A DNA stretch of 64,000 bases. Source: Alphaproteobacteria bacterium (GTDB taxonomy: Bacteria; Pseudomonadota; Alphaproteobacteria; CACIAM-22H2). Positions within the stretch are counted from its first letter, which is position 1. Every line of letters starts with the position of its first letter. Of the stretch, positions 25,489-34,734 are shown piece by piece. A model generated the notes under the pieces. It made no database searches and had not been told where the DNA came from. It worked only from the letters and a program-made list of their open reading frames with translations. The stretch covers positions 576,001 to 640,000 of the forward strand of contig JAFKFM010000007.1 of NCBI GenBank assembly GCA_017308135.1, read 5' to 3'. A program made the translations under genes and the position numbers.

Positions 25489-27363
25489 GTGTCGCAGAAG
25501 GCAACCGGCGTGAATTTCGTTGATCCGACGGCGGCGCTGGAGCGTCCCGAGCCGTCGGGATCGGCCGGGTTCTGGGCCAGCGATGTGGTGGCCGACTTGC
25601 TGCGCAAACTCGACATTCCGTTCGTGGCGCTGAACCCGGGCGCCAGCTTTCGGGGCTTGCACGACAGCCTGGTGAATCACGCGGGTAACGCCGATCCGCA
25701 GATGCTGCTGTGCCTGCACGAGGAACACGCCATCGCTATCGCGCATGGCTGGGCGAAGGTCACCGAGCGGCCGATGGGTGCAATCGTGCACAGCAATGTT
25801 GGCCTGATGCACGCGACCATGGCCATTTTCAACGCGTGGTGCGATCGCGTGCCGATGCTGGTTCTGGGCGCCACCGGTCCGGTCGATGCGACCAAGCGCC
25901 GCCCCTGGATCGATTGGATCCACACCGCCCGCGACCAGGGGGCGTTGGTGCGCCCCTACACGAAATGGGACGATCAGCCCGCATCGGTCGGCGCGATCGT
26001 CGAAGCGATGCTGCGCGCGACGATGATCGCGCGCACAGCACCTTGCGGGCCGACCTACATCAATCTCGACGCCGGTTTGCAGGAATCGAAAATCGACGCA
26101 TTGCCGGCGATCCCCGACGTGGCGAGGTTCCAGCCGCCCGCACCGGCAGCACCGCATGCCGATCTCGTTGCCGCAGCCGCAAAGCTGCTTTCCGGTGCGC
26201 GTCATCCGGTGATTCTGATGGGCCGCGTGGGCCGCAGCGAGGCGTCGTGGGCGGCCCGCGTCGCGCTGGCGGAAAAGCTCGGCGCGCTGGTCGTGACCGA
26301 CCTCAAGACCGCCGCGTCGTTCCCGTCCGCGCATCGATTGCATGCCGCCCCGGCGGGCACCTTCCCGGTGCCCCGTTCGCTGGAAGTGATCCGTCAGGCC
26401 GACGCGATCCTCAGCCTCGACTGGATCGATCTCGCCGGCACGCTGAAAACCGCGTTCGGCGACAAGGCGCCGCCGGCCAAGATCGTTCAAGTCTCGGTCG
26501 ATGTGCAGATCCATAACGGCTGGAGCATGGATCACCAGGGTCTTGCCCCGGTCGATATCAATCTGCTGAACGAGCCCGATCCGGTCGTGGCGGCGCTGCT
26601 CGCGGCGCTTCCCGCCAAGGTCTCGGCCTCGCAGTGGCCGCAGGCGAAGGGCGAGGCGGGGCCGAAGGTGACGCCCGAGGATCAGCCCAGCGACACGGGC
26701 CTTATCACCATTCCCGAACTCGCCGCCGCCGCGCGCGAAGCGGTGAAGGGCCAGGAAAGCTGCCTGATCCGCGGGCCGTTCTCGTGGGCCGGGCATCTTT
26801 GGGAAGTGGCGCATCCGCTCGACTATCTCGGCATCGATGGCGGCGCGGGGTTGGGTTCCGGCCCCGGTATCGCCGTGGGAGCGGCCCTCGCGCTCAAATC
26901 GACGGACCGCATCGCGCTGTCGATTTTCGGCGATGGCGACTACATGATGGGCTGCCAGGCGATCTGGTCGGCGGTCCATTACCGGATCCCGCTGATCGTC
27001 GTCGTCGCCAATAATCGTTCGTTCTTCAACGACGAACTGCACCAGGAACGCATGGCGCGCGCGCGCGGCCGCGTGGTTGGCAACAAATGGATCGGCCAGC
27101 GCATCGCCGATCCCGACATCGACCTCGCCATGGTCGCGCGAGGGCAGGGTGCCGAAGGCATCGGCCCGATCCGCACGCAAGACGAATTGCGCAGCGCGAT
27201 GCGCGAAGCGGTCGCGCTGTTCCGCAAGGGCAAGACCGTCGTGCTCGATGTGCGCGTCCAGCCCGGCTACGACCCCAACACGACCCGCGCGATGACCACC
27301 CTGAGCGAAAGCGCTTTGCCCGGTGCCGGCTCGGCCGGCCCCGATCGCGGCGCGAAAGGCTGA
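25489..27363 (+). CDS. Thiamine-diphosphate-dependent enzyme (acetolactate synthase-like)
   Basis: 624-residue ThDP enzyme with the three domains of the acetolactate synthase / benzoylformate decarboxylase superfamily. The catalytic Glu that activates ThDP is in CLHEEHAIAIAHGWAK near residue 80; the ThDP/Mg motif is GDGDYMMG near 482 with the distal Asn in VVVANNRSFF near 507. GTG start is supported by AGGAGG seven bases upstream. Substrates are usually 2-keto acids (decarboxylation or carboligation). The next gene, three bases away, encodes a lyase of the PEP-mutase/isocitrate-lyase type that produces 2-keto acids, so consecutive steps are likely. Confidence 0.87.
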   Translation: MSQKATGVNFVDPTAALERPEPSGSAGFWASDVVADLLRKLDIPFVALNPGASFRGLHDSLVNHAGNADPQMLLCLHEEHAIAIAHGWAKVTERPMGAIVHSNVGLMHATMAIFNAWCDRVPMLVLGATGPVDATKRRPWIDWIHTARDQGALVRPYTKWDDQPASVGAIVEAMLRATMIARTAPCGPTYINLDAGLQESKIDALPAIPDVARFQPPAPAAPHADLVAAAAKLLSGARHPVILMGRVGRSEASWAARVALAEKLGALVVTDLKTAASFPSAHRLHAAPAGTFPVPRSLEVIRQADAILSLDWIDLAGTLKTAFGDKAPPAKIVQVSVDVQIHNGWSMDHQGLAPVDINLLNEPDPVVAALLAALPAKVSASQWPQAKGEAGPKVTPEDQPSDTGLITIPELAAAAREAVKGQESCLIRGPFSWAGHLWEVAHPLDYLGIDGGAGLGSGPGIAVGAALALKSTDRIALSIFGDGDYMMGCQAIWSAVHYRIPLIVVVANNRSFFNDELHQERMARARGRVVGNKWIGQRIADPDIDLAMVARGQGAEGIGPIRTQDELRSAMREAVALFRKGKTVVLDVRVQPGYDPNTTRAMTTLSESALPGAGSAGPDRGAKG

Positions 27364-27366
27364 ACG

Positions 27367-28263
27367 ATGAAACGTCCGAGCTTCCGCACCGCTTGGGCGG
27401 CCGAAAAGCCGCTCGTCACGCCCCTGGCTCATGACGCGCTGACCGCGCGGCTGATCAAGCGCGCCGGTTTCAAGGCGTTCAATGTCGGCGGATCGACGCT
27501 GCTCGCCGCGCGCTACGGCCTGCCCGATGTCGGGCTGATCGGCCTGCGCGACATGATCGACGGCATGCGCGAACTCGCCGCCGCGACCGATCTGCCCTTC
27601 ATGGCCGACGCCGACGACGGCTATGGCGACGTGAAGGCCGTGGCCAAGACCGTGATGGAATACGAAGCGATCGGCGTTGGCGGCATGCTGATCGAAGACC
27701 AGCTACGCGACGTGAAACGCCAGCGTGCGGAGAAATCCCTCGCCGTTGCCGACGACGCGGTGATCGAGGCGAAGCTGCGCGTGGCGCTGCAAACCCGCGC
27801 GTCGCGCGAGACGGTGATCATCGGCCGGACGGATGCCTATGGCGCGGTCGGTCTCGACGAGGCCTTGCGCCGCGCCGAACGCTTCCTGTCGTTGGGCGTG
27901 GACGGCGTGTTCGTCGCGGGCCTGCGCAAGGTCGAAGAATTGGAACGCGTCGGCCGCACGCTGCGCGGTGCCACACTGCTCGCCGCGATGTTCGAAGGCA
28001 TGGATACGCCGTGGCTCACGCCCGCCGAACTCGGCGCCATGGGCTTTGCGCAGATTTCCTATCCCACCAGTTTGATTTTGCGCGTCGTCGGCGCGGTCGA
28101 GAAGGCGCTGGGCGATCTGCGCGCTTTCAGCCGGGGCGAGCGCGAAATGGAACGCCTGACGGGGGCGGCGGAAATTCGCGCCTCGCTCGACGGCGCCGTC
28201 GAACTCGCGCGCTGGATGGACATCGAAACCGGTTTCACCCCGCAAGGGCGAAGCGGCGAGTAG
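27367..28263 (+). CDS. Isocitrate lyase/PEP mutase-family lyase without the catalytic Cys loop
   Basis: 298-residue TIM-barrel enzyme. The Mg-binding block FMADADDGYGD near residue 79 and the following GVGGMLIEDQ are diagnostic. The mobile loop that in isocitrate, methylisocitrate and dimethylmalate lyases reads K(K/R)CGH is here RDVKRQRAEKS, without Cys or His, so it is not one of those lyases in the usual sense. It could be a C-C lyase or hydrolase with altered chemistry, or a P-C acting enzyme. The neighbours (ThDP enzyme, LeuCD-type hydratase, aldehyde dehydrogenase) favour a C-C cleavage of a branched hydroxy-dicarboxylate. Confidence 0.85.
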   Translation: MKRPSFRTAWAAEKPLVTPLAHDALTARLIKRAGFKAFNVGGSTLLAARYGLPDVGLIGLRDMIDGMRELAAATDLPFMADADDGYGDVKAVAKTVMEYEAIGVGGMLIEDQLRDVKRQRAEKSLAVADDAVIEAKLRVALQTRASRETVIIGRTDAYGAVGLDEALRRAERFLSLGVDGVFVAGLRKVEELERVGRTLRGATLLAAMFEGMDTPWLTPAELGAMGFAQISYPTSLILRVVGAVEKALGDLRAFSRGEREMERLTGAAEIRASLDGAVELARWMDIETGFTPQGRSGE

Positions 28264-28305
28264 GCCGTTAACAAGTCGAAAAACAAACCAGGAGGAGAAA
28301 ACCCA

Positions 28306-29313
28306 ATGAAATTCTTCGCAAGCAAGACCGGCGCCGTGTTCGGCGCCGTGCTGGGGGCCGCGAGCTTGTTCGCCCTGAGCGGCACGGCGAACGCCCAGTT
28401 CAAGATCGTCGCCACGAATTACGGCGTGTCGGCCAACGGGATGCCCTTCGCCATCGCCGTCGAAAAGAAGATGTTCGACGCCGAAGGTATCCAGGTCTCC
28501 GAGATCATCACCTCGGCCGGCGGCGGCACGACTTTGCGCAACATGATGGCCGCGAACGCGCCCTACGCCGAAATCAATCCGGCCGCCGCGATCGGCGCAA
28601 TCCAGGAAGGCCTCGATCTCAAAATCATCGCCGAGAACGTCCAGACGGTGGCCGAGTTCACTTGGTTCGTGAAGAACAACTCGCCGATCAAGACCGCCGC
28701 CGATCTGAAAGGCGCCAAGGTGGGCTTCAACAACCCGCGCTCGACCAGCGTCGCGCTGCTGGGCCTGCTGCTGGAAGGTGCGGGCCTGACCATGAAGGAC
28801 ATCAATCTGGTCCGCACGGGCGGCTTCGGCGAAAGCTTGACCGCGCTTGAAGTCGGCACGATCGACATGACGCCGATGACCGAGCCGCTGTGGTCGCAAT
28901 ATGCCGATAAGTATCGCGGCCTCGCCAAGGCCAGCGAAGTGCTGCCGCCGCTGTCCAACGTCGTCGCCGTCGCGCTCTCCAGCATCAGCGAACCTCAAAA
29001 GAAGTTCGTGGAAGCCGTGATCCGCGCGCGCCGCAACGCCGTCAAGTTCATGGAAGCCAATCCCGAAGAAGCTGGCGATATCGTGGCCAAGCACTACAAT
29101 ATCGACCGCAACGTGGCACGCGCGACGGTGAAGAACCTCGTCACCTCGCGCACCAACGGCATCCCCTATTGGGGCGAAGGCCGCATCCACTTTGCGGGCC
29201 TGGACCGCATGGTCAAGGCCCAGCAATCGGTCGGCGCCATTTCGGGTAACGTCGATCTGAAGTCGATCATCGACACCCGGTACTTGCCGGCCGATATCCG
29301 TGAAATGAACTAA
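28306..29313 (+). CDS. NitT/TauT-type ABC substrate-binding protein
   Basis: 335-residue periplasmic receptor. Signal peptide residues 1-28 end in TANAQ. The mature part has the SsuA/TauA-like fold: FAIAVEKKMFDAEGIQV near residue 50, AADLKGAKVGFNNPRS near 138, and MTPMTEPLWSQ near 187. AGGAGGAG lies before the ATG. It is the receptor of the ABC importer made by the next three genes. Family members bind sulfonates, nitrate, pyrimidine precursors, riboflavin precursors or aromatic acids; the ligand here is probably the acid processed by the enzymes on either side. Confidence 0.9.
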   Translation: MKFFASKTGAVFGAVLGAASLFALSGTANAQFKIVATNYGVSANGMPFAIAVEKKMFDAEGIQVSEIITSAGGGTTLRNMMAANAPYAEINPAAAIGAIQEGLDLKIIAENVQTVAEFTWFVKNNSPIKTAADLKGAKVGFNNPRSTSVALLGLLLEGAGLTMKDINLVRTGGFGESLTALEVGTIDMTPMTEPLWSQYADKYRGLAKASEVLPPLSNVVAVALSSISEPQKKFVEAVIRARRNAVKFMEANPEEAGDIVAKHYNIDRNVARATVKNLVTSRTNGIPYWGEGRIHFAGLDRMVKAQQSVGAISGNVDLKSIIDTRYLPADIREMN

Positions 29314-29327
29314 GGCGGAATGACGCA

Positions 29328-30134
29328 GTGAAACGTGCAGACATCACGATCCGCGGCGTAACGAAGGTCTTCAACCGGGCTGGGGGCGGGGGCGACGTCC
29401 ACGCCCTCGGTCCGGTGGATCTGGAGTTGAAATCAGGCGAGTTCTTCACCGTGGTCGGCCCGTCCGGCTGCGGCAAGTCGAGCCTGCTGGAACTCATCGC
29501 CGGCATCAGCACGCCGACGCAAGGCGAGCTGAGCTTCGAAGGCAAGCCGGTGAACGGCCGCGTGCCGGACGGCGTTGGCGTCGTATTCCAGGAGGACGCT
29601 TGCTTCCCCTGGATGGACGTCGCTTCGAACATCGAAGTGGGTCTGCACAAATCGGCCCTCAGTCAGGAAGAGCGCGCCAAGCGCATCGACGGCGCGCTCG
29701 ACCTGATGGGGCTGAAGGATTTCCGTAAAGCCTATCCCGCCCAACTTTCGGGCGGCATGCGCCAGCGCGTGTGCATCGCGCGGACGATGGTCATGGCGCC
29801 GCGCCTGATCTTGCTCGACGAGCCGTTCGGTGCGCTCGATCAGCAGACGCGTCTGCTGATGGGCGACGAGCTCTTGAAGCTGTGGCGGCGCACCAATACG
29901 ACGGTGTTTCTGATCACCCACGCGCTCGACGAAGCGGCGATGCTGTCCGACCGCATCGGCATCATGTCGTCGCGTCCAGGCCGCCTTATCGAGATCGTCG
30001 AGACGGGCTGGGAGCGCGAGCGTACCTCCGAAGTCGTGGAGCGGCCGGAGTTCGGGCGCATCACGTCCCATCTGTGGAAGACGCTGCGCGGCGAATCGCA
30101 AAAGGCGATCGGCCTTGCGGGGGCGAAGCCGTGA
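29328..30134 (+). CDS. NitT/TauT-type ABC transporter ATPase
   Basis: 268-residue ATPase of the SsuB/TauB class. Walker A GPSGCGKSS is near residues 45-53, Q-loop VVFQEDACFPW near 85, signature LSGGMRQRV near 142, Walker B ILLDEPFGALD near 165, and switch His in LITHALDEA near 200. GTG start. Its TGA overlaps the GTG of the first permease (GTGA), so the import genes are translationally coupled. Confidence 0.92.
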   Translation: MKRADITIRGVTKVFNRAGGGGDVHALGPVDLELKSGEFFTVVGPSGCGKSSLLELIAGISTPTQGELSFEGKPVNGRVPDGVGVVFQEDACFPWMDVASNIEVGLHKSALSQEERAKRIDGALDLMGLKDFRKAYPAQLSGGMRQRVCIARTMVMAPRLILLDEPFGALDQQTRLLMGDELLKLWRRTNTTVFLITHALDEAAMLSDRIGIMSSRPGRLIEIVETGWERERTSEVVERPEFGRITSHLWKTLRGESQKAIGLAGAKP

Positions 30135-30883
30135 AGCGGCTTTCCCTTCTGCGGATCGGCGTGCTGGTCGCCGTTTTTCTGCTGCTGGAAGCGCTGTGCC
30201 GTGCGGGCATCATCGTGCGCTTCACGATGCAGCCGCCGTCCGAGATATTGCGCGACTTCTACCGCATCATGGTAAGCGGCCGCTTCAATGGCGCTATCGC
30301 CACGACGCTCGGCAATGCGGCGATCGCCTTTTCGATGGCGGTGTCGATCGGCGTGACCTTCGCGTTGATCGTGCATCGCCGCAAGGTGGCGCGCGAGGCG
30401 CTGGAGCCGCTCTTCGCGACCTATTATGCGATTCCCGTTCTCGCCTTCTATCCGGTTCTCATCATTCTGTTCGGCGTCGGCGATCTGCCGAAAATCCTGA
30501 TCGCCTTCATGCTGGGCGTGATCGCGGTCATCACCAACACGCTGCACGGGCTCGATCGCGTGCCGGCGGTGCTGAGCAAGACGGCGCGCGTGCTGCAATA
30601 TTCGCCCGCCGAAACCGCGTTCCGCGTGACGCTGCCCTACGCGATGCCCTACATGCTGACGGGCGTCAAATTCGCGGTCGCTTACTCGTTGATCGGCATC
30701 GTCGGGTCCGAGTTCATCATGTCGTCGGACGGCCTCGGTTTCGAGATCTCCTTCGCCTACAACAATTTCACGAACTCGGTCATGTACCCGCTGATCCTGC
30801 TGGTGGTGATCGTGGCGATCACGTTGAACCTATCGATCAGCTATTGGGAGAGGGTGATCCTCTCCCGCCGGGGCCTGCTATGA
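30131..30883 (+). CDS. NitT/TauT-type ABC transporter permease 1
   Basis: 250-residue inner-membrane permease with about six spans. The cytoplasmic coupling loop is recognisable in SKTARVLQYSPAETAFRVTLP near residue 150. The GTG start overlaps the ATPase stop by four bases, and the stop overlaps the ATG of the second permease. Two different permease genes instead of one homodimer gene is less common in this family and implies a heterodimeric channel. Confidence 0.9.
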   Translation: MKRLSLLRIGVLVAVFLLLEALCRAGIIVRFTMQPPSEILRDFYRIMVSGRFNGAIATTLGNAAIAFSMAVSIGVTFALIVHRRKVAREALEPLFATYYAIPVLAFYPVLIILFGVGDLPKILIAFMLGVIAVITNTLHGLDRVPAVLSKTARVLQYSPAETAFRVTLPYAMPYMLTGVKFAVAYSLIGIVGSEFIMSSDGLGFEISFAYNNFTNSVMYPLILLVVIVAITLNLSISYWERVILSRRGLL

Positions 30884-31626
30884 CGAAATTCCTCAAGGAA
30901 TGGCGCGGCGCGCTGATTCTTCTCGGTACGCTGTTCGTCGGTTGGCAGGCGCTTTATATGGCGACCGGCGAAATCGCGATGCGTTCGCCCTTGCAGACGT
31001 TGCGGTTCACGGCCGCGTTCCTGGCAAACGAGCGCTATTGGCCCGATCTCGCCGAAACCGCGCTGGCTTGCACGATGGCGGTCGCGATTTCGATCGGGGT
31101 CGGGTTGACGACGGGGCTGGTGCTGGGGGCGGGCAAGGTCGCCGGACAGATTTTCGAACCGATGCTGGTCACGGTGTATTCGATCCCCAAGCTCACGCTT
31201 TATCCCATCCTGCTGCTGCTTTTCGGTCTCGGCATGTCGGCGAAGGTCGCCTTCGGCGCGATCCACGGGATCATTCCGATCGCGCTGTTCACGCTCAATG
31301 CCGTGCGCAACATCAAGCCGGTGCTGATCAAGTCGGGCCGCGTGCTGCAATACGGGCCCGCCGATATGGCGACGAAAGTGCTGATTCCCGCAGCCCTGCC
31401 CGAGATCGTCACGGGCGTGCGTATCGGCTTTTCGCTGACGCTGATCGGCACGCTCTACGGTGAAATGTTCGCCTCGCAACGCGGGCTCGGCAATTTGCTG
31501 ATGCGCGCGATCGGTCTACATCAGGTCGATATCATCATGGCGATCGCGCTGATCGTCACGGTCGTGGCCGCACTCGGCAGCAGCCTTCTATTGGCGCTCG
31601 ACCGGCGTCTGCACGCGCGGGCGTGA
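30880..31626 (+). CDS. NitT/TauT-type ABC transporter permease 2
   Basis: 248-residue permease, paralogous to the preceding one: the coupling loop KSGRVLQYGPADMATKVLIP parallels its neighbour's. Six hydrophobic spans are visible. ATG overlaps the upstream TGA (ATGA). It likely pairs with permease 1 to form the channel driven by the ATPase at 29328. It is followed at 31644 by a LysR gene on the same strand. Confidence 0.9.
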   Translation: MTKFLKEWRGALILLGTLFVGWQALYMATGEIAMRSPLQTLRFTAAFLANERYWPDLAETALACTMAVAISIGVGLTTGLVLGAGKVAGQIFEPMLVTVYSIPKLTLYPILLLLFGLGMSAKVAFGAIHGIIPIALFTLNAVRNIKPVLIKSGRVLQYGPADMATKVLIPAALPEIVTGVRIGFSLTLIGTLYGEMFASQRGLGNLLMRAIGLHQVDIIMAIALIVTVVAALGSSLLLALDRRLHARA

Positions 31627-31643
31627 CCGGGGAGAATGCTCGC

Positions 31644-32579
31644 ATGCGTAGACTTGAACATCTCAAGGCGATGCGTGCGTTCGAGGCGGCGGCGCGGCAT
31701 TTGAGCTTCACCAAGGCGGCGGCGGAGCTTTGCGTCACCCAGGGCGCCCTCAGCCATCATGTCACGACGCTCGAGAATGCGTTGGGGACGAAGCTGTTCT
31801 TTCGTTACCATCGCGCCATCGCGCTGACGCCGAAGGGCGATGTGTTGTTCCGGCACCTGCGCGAGGCCTTCGATCTGTTGCAGGCGGGGCTGGATCAGGT
31901 TGCGGGCGAGCCCGCGTCGCCGATGTTGCGGATCAAGCTGCCGCCGACCTTCGCGATTCGCTGGCTGGTGCCGCGTTTGGCGCGGTTGCACGCCTTTCAC
32001 GAGCGGCGCGACGTGCAGATCACCACGTCGCACCGGATGGTCGATTTCAGCCGCGAGGAAATCGACATCGCCATCTATTCGGGCGCTCAACCGCCCGATG
32101 GGCTTATCAGCAAGCGATTGTTCGGCGAGGAACTGACGCCGGTTTGCAGCCCGGCTTTGCTGAAAGCCTCGCCACCGCTGCGCCATCCGCGCGATCTGAA
32201 GGGCTGGACGCTATTGTGCTCGCTTCACCGGCCGAACGATTGGTCGAGCTGGCTCGAAACCGCGGGCGCGCCGGAGATCGACGGCGACGACGGCCTAAAA
32301 TTCGAGAACTCCGCGCTCGCCTATCAGGCCGCGATCGACAATCTGGGCATCGCGATGGCGCAGATCGCCCTGGTCGAAGACGAGCTGCGCGCGGGCAAGC
32401 TCGTACGCCCGTTCAAGCACTCGGTGAAGACCGACGATGCGTATTTTATCGTCTATCCGCGCCGCTCGCGCGATCGTGCGGGCGTGAAATTCTTCGAGGA
32501 ATGGGTGTTCCGGGAAGTCGAGGAGGCTCAAGCCGGCACTCGCACTGCGGCGCCGGAAAAACTGCCGGAACTCGGTTGA
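31644..32579 (+). CDS. LysR-family regulator, GcvA-like
   Basis: 311-residue regulator. The N-terminal helix-turn-helix (RRLEHLKAMRAFEAAARHLS, then AAELCVTQGALSHHV) and PRLARLHAFHERRDVQ in the effector domain resemble the GcvA branch. ATG at 31644 is preferred over the GTG at 31623 because GGGGAG stands nine bases before it. Unusually for LysR it is co-directional with and immediately behind the permease gene, inside the operon rather than divergent. It probably controls the ThDP-lyase-importer-hydratase set; the effector is likely the imported acid. Confidence 0.87.
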   Translation: MRRLEHLKAMRAFEAAARHLSFTKAAAELCVTQGALSHHVTTLENALGTKLFFRYHRAIALTPKGDVLFRHLREAFDLLQAGLDQVAGEPASPMLRIKLPPTFAIRWLVPRLARLHAFHERRDVQITTSHRMVDFSREEIDIAIYSGAQPPDGLISKRLFGEELTPVCSPALLKASPPLRHPRDLKGWTLLCSLHRPNDWSSWLETAGAPEIDGDDGLKFENSALAYQAAIDNLGIAMAQIALVEDELRAGKLVRPFKHSVKTDDAYFIVYPRRSRDRAGVKFFEEWVFREVEEAQAGTRTAAPEKLPELG

Positions 32580-32682
32580 GAACGTTTCATGCGACGGGCC
32601 TTTTTCTGGTGTGAGCGGCGCGCGCACATCTGACAGAAATCGCGGTCAGGGTGGAGAAACGCTAGGTATTGCCGCGTCTCAA

Positions 32683-34086
32683 ATGACAAGAACGCTGTTC
32701 GAAAAAATCTGGACGAGCCGTTTGGTCAAACGGCTGGACGATGGGCGCGATCTGTTGTTCGTCGATCGCCATGTGTTGCAGGAAACGACCTGCGCCACCG
32801 CCTTCGAAGGTCTGGCGCGGCGGGGCATTCCCGTGCGCCATCCCGAGCTGCACGTCGCGACGCAAGATCATATTCTGTCGACCGATCCCGCACGCACCGA
32901 AACGACGTTTCCGCCGGGCCGGGAATTGCTCGGCCTGATGCGCCGCAACGCGGCGGCGCACGGCATTCCGCTGTTCGGCGTCGAAGACCGGCGGCAGGGC
33001 ATCGTCCACGTCATCTCGCCGGAGCTTGGGCTGGCATTGCCCGGCTGTATCTTGGCTTGCGGCGACAGCCACACCTCGACCGTCGGCGGCTTGGGCGCGC
33101 TGGGGATCGGCGTGGGGACGAGCGAGGTCGAACATATTCTCGCGACGCAGACCTTGGCGTTGCGCCGGCCCAAGACAATGCGCATCTGGTTCGACGGCGC
33201 GTTGGCGCCGGGCGTGAGCGCCAAGGATCTTATTCTGCACACGATCGGCAAGCTTGGTATCGACGCCGGAACGGGCCATGCGATCGAGTATGCGGGGCCC
33301 GCGATCCGCGCCCTCGCGGCCGAAGCGCGCTTGACCGTCTGCAACCTTTCGATCGAACTGGGCGCGCGGCTGGGCGTCATCGCGCCGGACGACGTGACCT
33401 TCGCCTATCTCGACGGGCGCGACTACGCGCCGCGTGGTGCGCAATGGGATGCGGCCGTGCGTCATTGGCGCACGCTCGCGACCGACGATGGCGCGGCGTT
33501 CGATAAATCCGCGACGATCGACGCGCGCGAAGTGGCGCCGCAGATCACCTGGGGGACGACGCAGCAAGATGTGGTCGGCGTCGACGGCGCGGTGCCCGAT
33601 CCCGGCGCGTATTCCGATACGGGGCGGCGCGGTCTCGCCGCCGCCGCGATCGGCTATATGGGCTTGGCGCCGGGGCAGAAGATGGAAGGCCTGCCGATCG
33701 ATGTCGCGTTCATCGGCTCGTGCACCAATGGCCGCTTGTCCGATCTGAAGGCGGCGGCGGAACTCGTGCGTGGCCGGCGCGTGGCGGACGGCGTACGCGC
33801 CTTGGTGGTCCCCGGTTCGACCGAGGTGAAGCGCCAAGCCGAAGCGCTGGGGCTCGACCGCGTGTTCGCCGATGCCGGATTCCAATGGCGCGCGGCCGGC
33901 TGCTCGATGTGCCTCAGCATCAACGGCGACGTCGTGGCGCCGGGTCAACGTTGTATCGCGACCTCGAACCGCAATTTCGAAGGCCGTCAGGGTCCGCGCG
34001 CGCGCACCCATCTCGCAAGCCCCGCCATGGTCGCGGCGGCGGCGATCGCCGGGCGGATCGTCGACGTCCGTAAGGTGATGGCATGA
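32683..34086 (+). CDS. Aconitase-family hydratase large subunit (LeuC-like)
   Basis: 467 residues, homologous to 3-isopropylmalate dehydratase large subunits. The Fe-S cluster Cys ligands are in FIGSCTNGRLSD near residue 345 and AAGCSMCLS near 407; ACGDSHTSTVGG near 125 is a substrate-binding block. The start ATG at 32683 lacks an obvious RBS, so an upstream start is possible. The small subunit follows with a 4-bp overlap. Placed in a catabolic operon beside a PEP-mutase-type lyase and ThDP enzyme, it more probably hydrates a citraconate-, dimethylmaleate- or similar branched unsaturated dicarboxylate than serves leucine synthesis. Confidence 0.87.
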   Translation: MTRTLFEKIWTSRLVKRLDDGRDLLFVDRHVLQETTCATAFEGLARRGIPVRHPELHVATQDHILSTDPARTETTFPPGRELLGLMRRNAAAHGIPLFGVEDRRQGIVHVISPELGLALPGCILACGDSHTSTVGGLGALGIGVGTSEVEHILATQTLALRRPKTMRIWFDGALAPGVSAKDLILHTIGKLGIDAGTGHAIEYAGPAIRALAAEARLTVCNLSIELGARLGVIAPDDVTFAYLDGRDYAPRGAQWDAAVRHWRTLATDDGAAFDKSATIDAREVAPQITWGTTQQDVVGVDGAVPDPGAYSDTGRRGLAAAAIGYMGLAPGQKMEGLPIDVAFIGSCTNGRLSDLKAAAELVRGRRVADGVRALVVPGSTEVKRQAEALGLDRVFADAGFQWRAAGCSMCLSINGDVVAPGQRCIATSNRNFEGRQGPRARTHLASPAMVAAAAIAGRIVDVRKVMA

Positions 34087-34706
34087 CGCCGATGGCCAGC
34101 GTGACCGGTGCCGCGGCGCCGATCCTGAAAACAAACGTCAATACCGACATCATCATTCCCGGATCGTATCTGCGCTCTCAAAGTGCGGACCTGGCGCAGG
34201 GCCTGTTCGCCGCTTGGCGCTTCGACGATTCGGGCAACGAGAAGCCGGATTTCGTGCTGAACCAAGCGCCGTTCCGCCAAGCGAAGATCGTGCTGGCCGG
34301 CAACAATTTCGGCTGCGGCAGTTCGCGCGAAGCCGCCGTCTGGGCGCTGCAACGCTTCGGTATCCGCGTGGTGCTGGCACCGTCTTTCGCCGATATCTTC
34401 TACGAGAACGCATTCCGCAACGGTGTGTTGCCCGGCATCGTCGCGGCGGACGCGATCGCCGAAATGGCGGAAATAGCGGCGACCAATCCCGAATTCACCG
34501 TCGATCTCGACCGCAAGCTGGTGCTGCACGGCAACCGCAGCTGGGCGTTCGACGTGCCGGAATCCCGTCGCGCGGCTTTGATGCGCGGTGACGACGAGAT
34601 CGGCATGACGCTGGCAATGGCGAACGAGATCGCGGATTTCCACGCGCGCGACGTCGCCGGTCGTGACTGGGCCTACGCGCCCATGGGCCGCGCACCGCGC
34701 GGCTGA
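34083..34706 (+). CDS. Aconitase-family hydratase small subunit (LeuD-like)
   Basis: 207-residue swivel-domain subunit. NTDIIIPGSYLRS near residue 20 and NNFGCGSSREAAVWAL near 78 are diagnostic; the SSRE Arg binds substrate. Its ATG overlaps the stop of the large subunit (ATGA), so the two are made in equal amounts. LeuD proteins show their specificity in the loop after the first motif; here it reads RSQSADLAQGLF, which I cannot match with confidence to a particular substrate. Confidence 0.88.
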   Translation: MTPMASVTGAAAPILKTNVNTDIIIPGSYLRSQSADLAQGLFAAWRFDDSGNEKPDFVLNQAPFRQAKIVLAGNNFGCGSSREAAVWALQRFGIRVVLAPSFADIFYENAFRNGVLPGIVAADAIAEMAEIAATNPEFTVDLDRKLVLHGNRSWAFDVPESRRAALMRGDDEIGMTLAMANEIADFHARDVAGRDWAYAPMGRAPRG

Positions 34707-34734
34707 CGACAGCAATTCACGGGAGGGTACGCCG

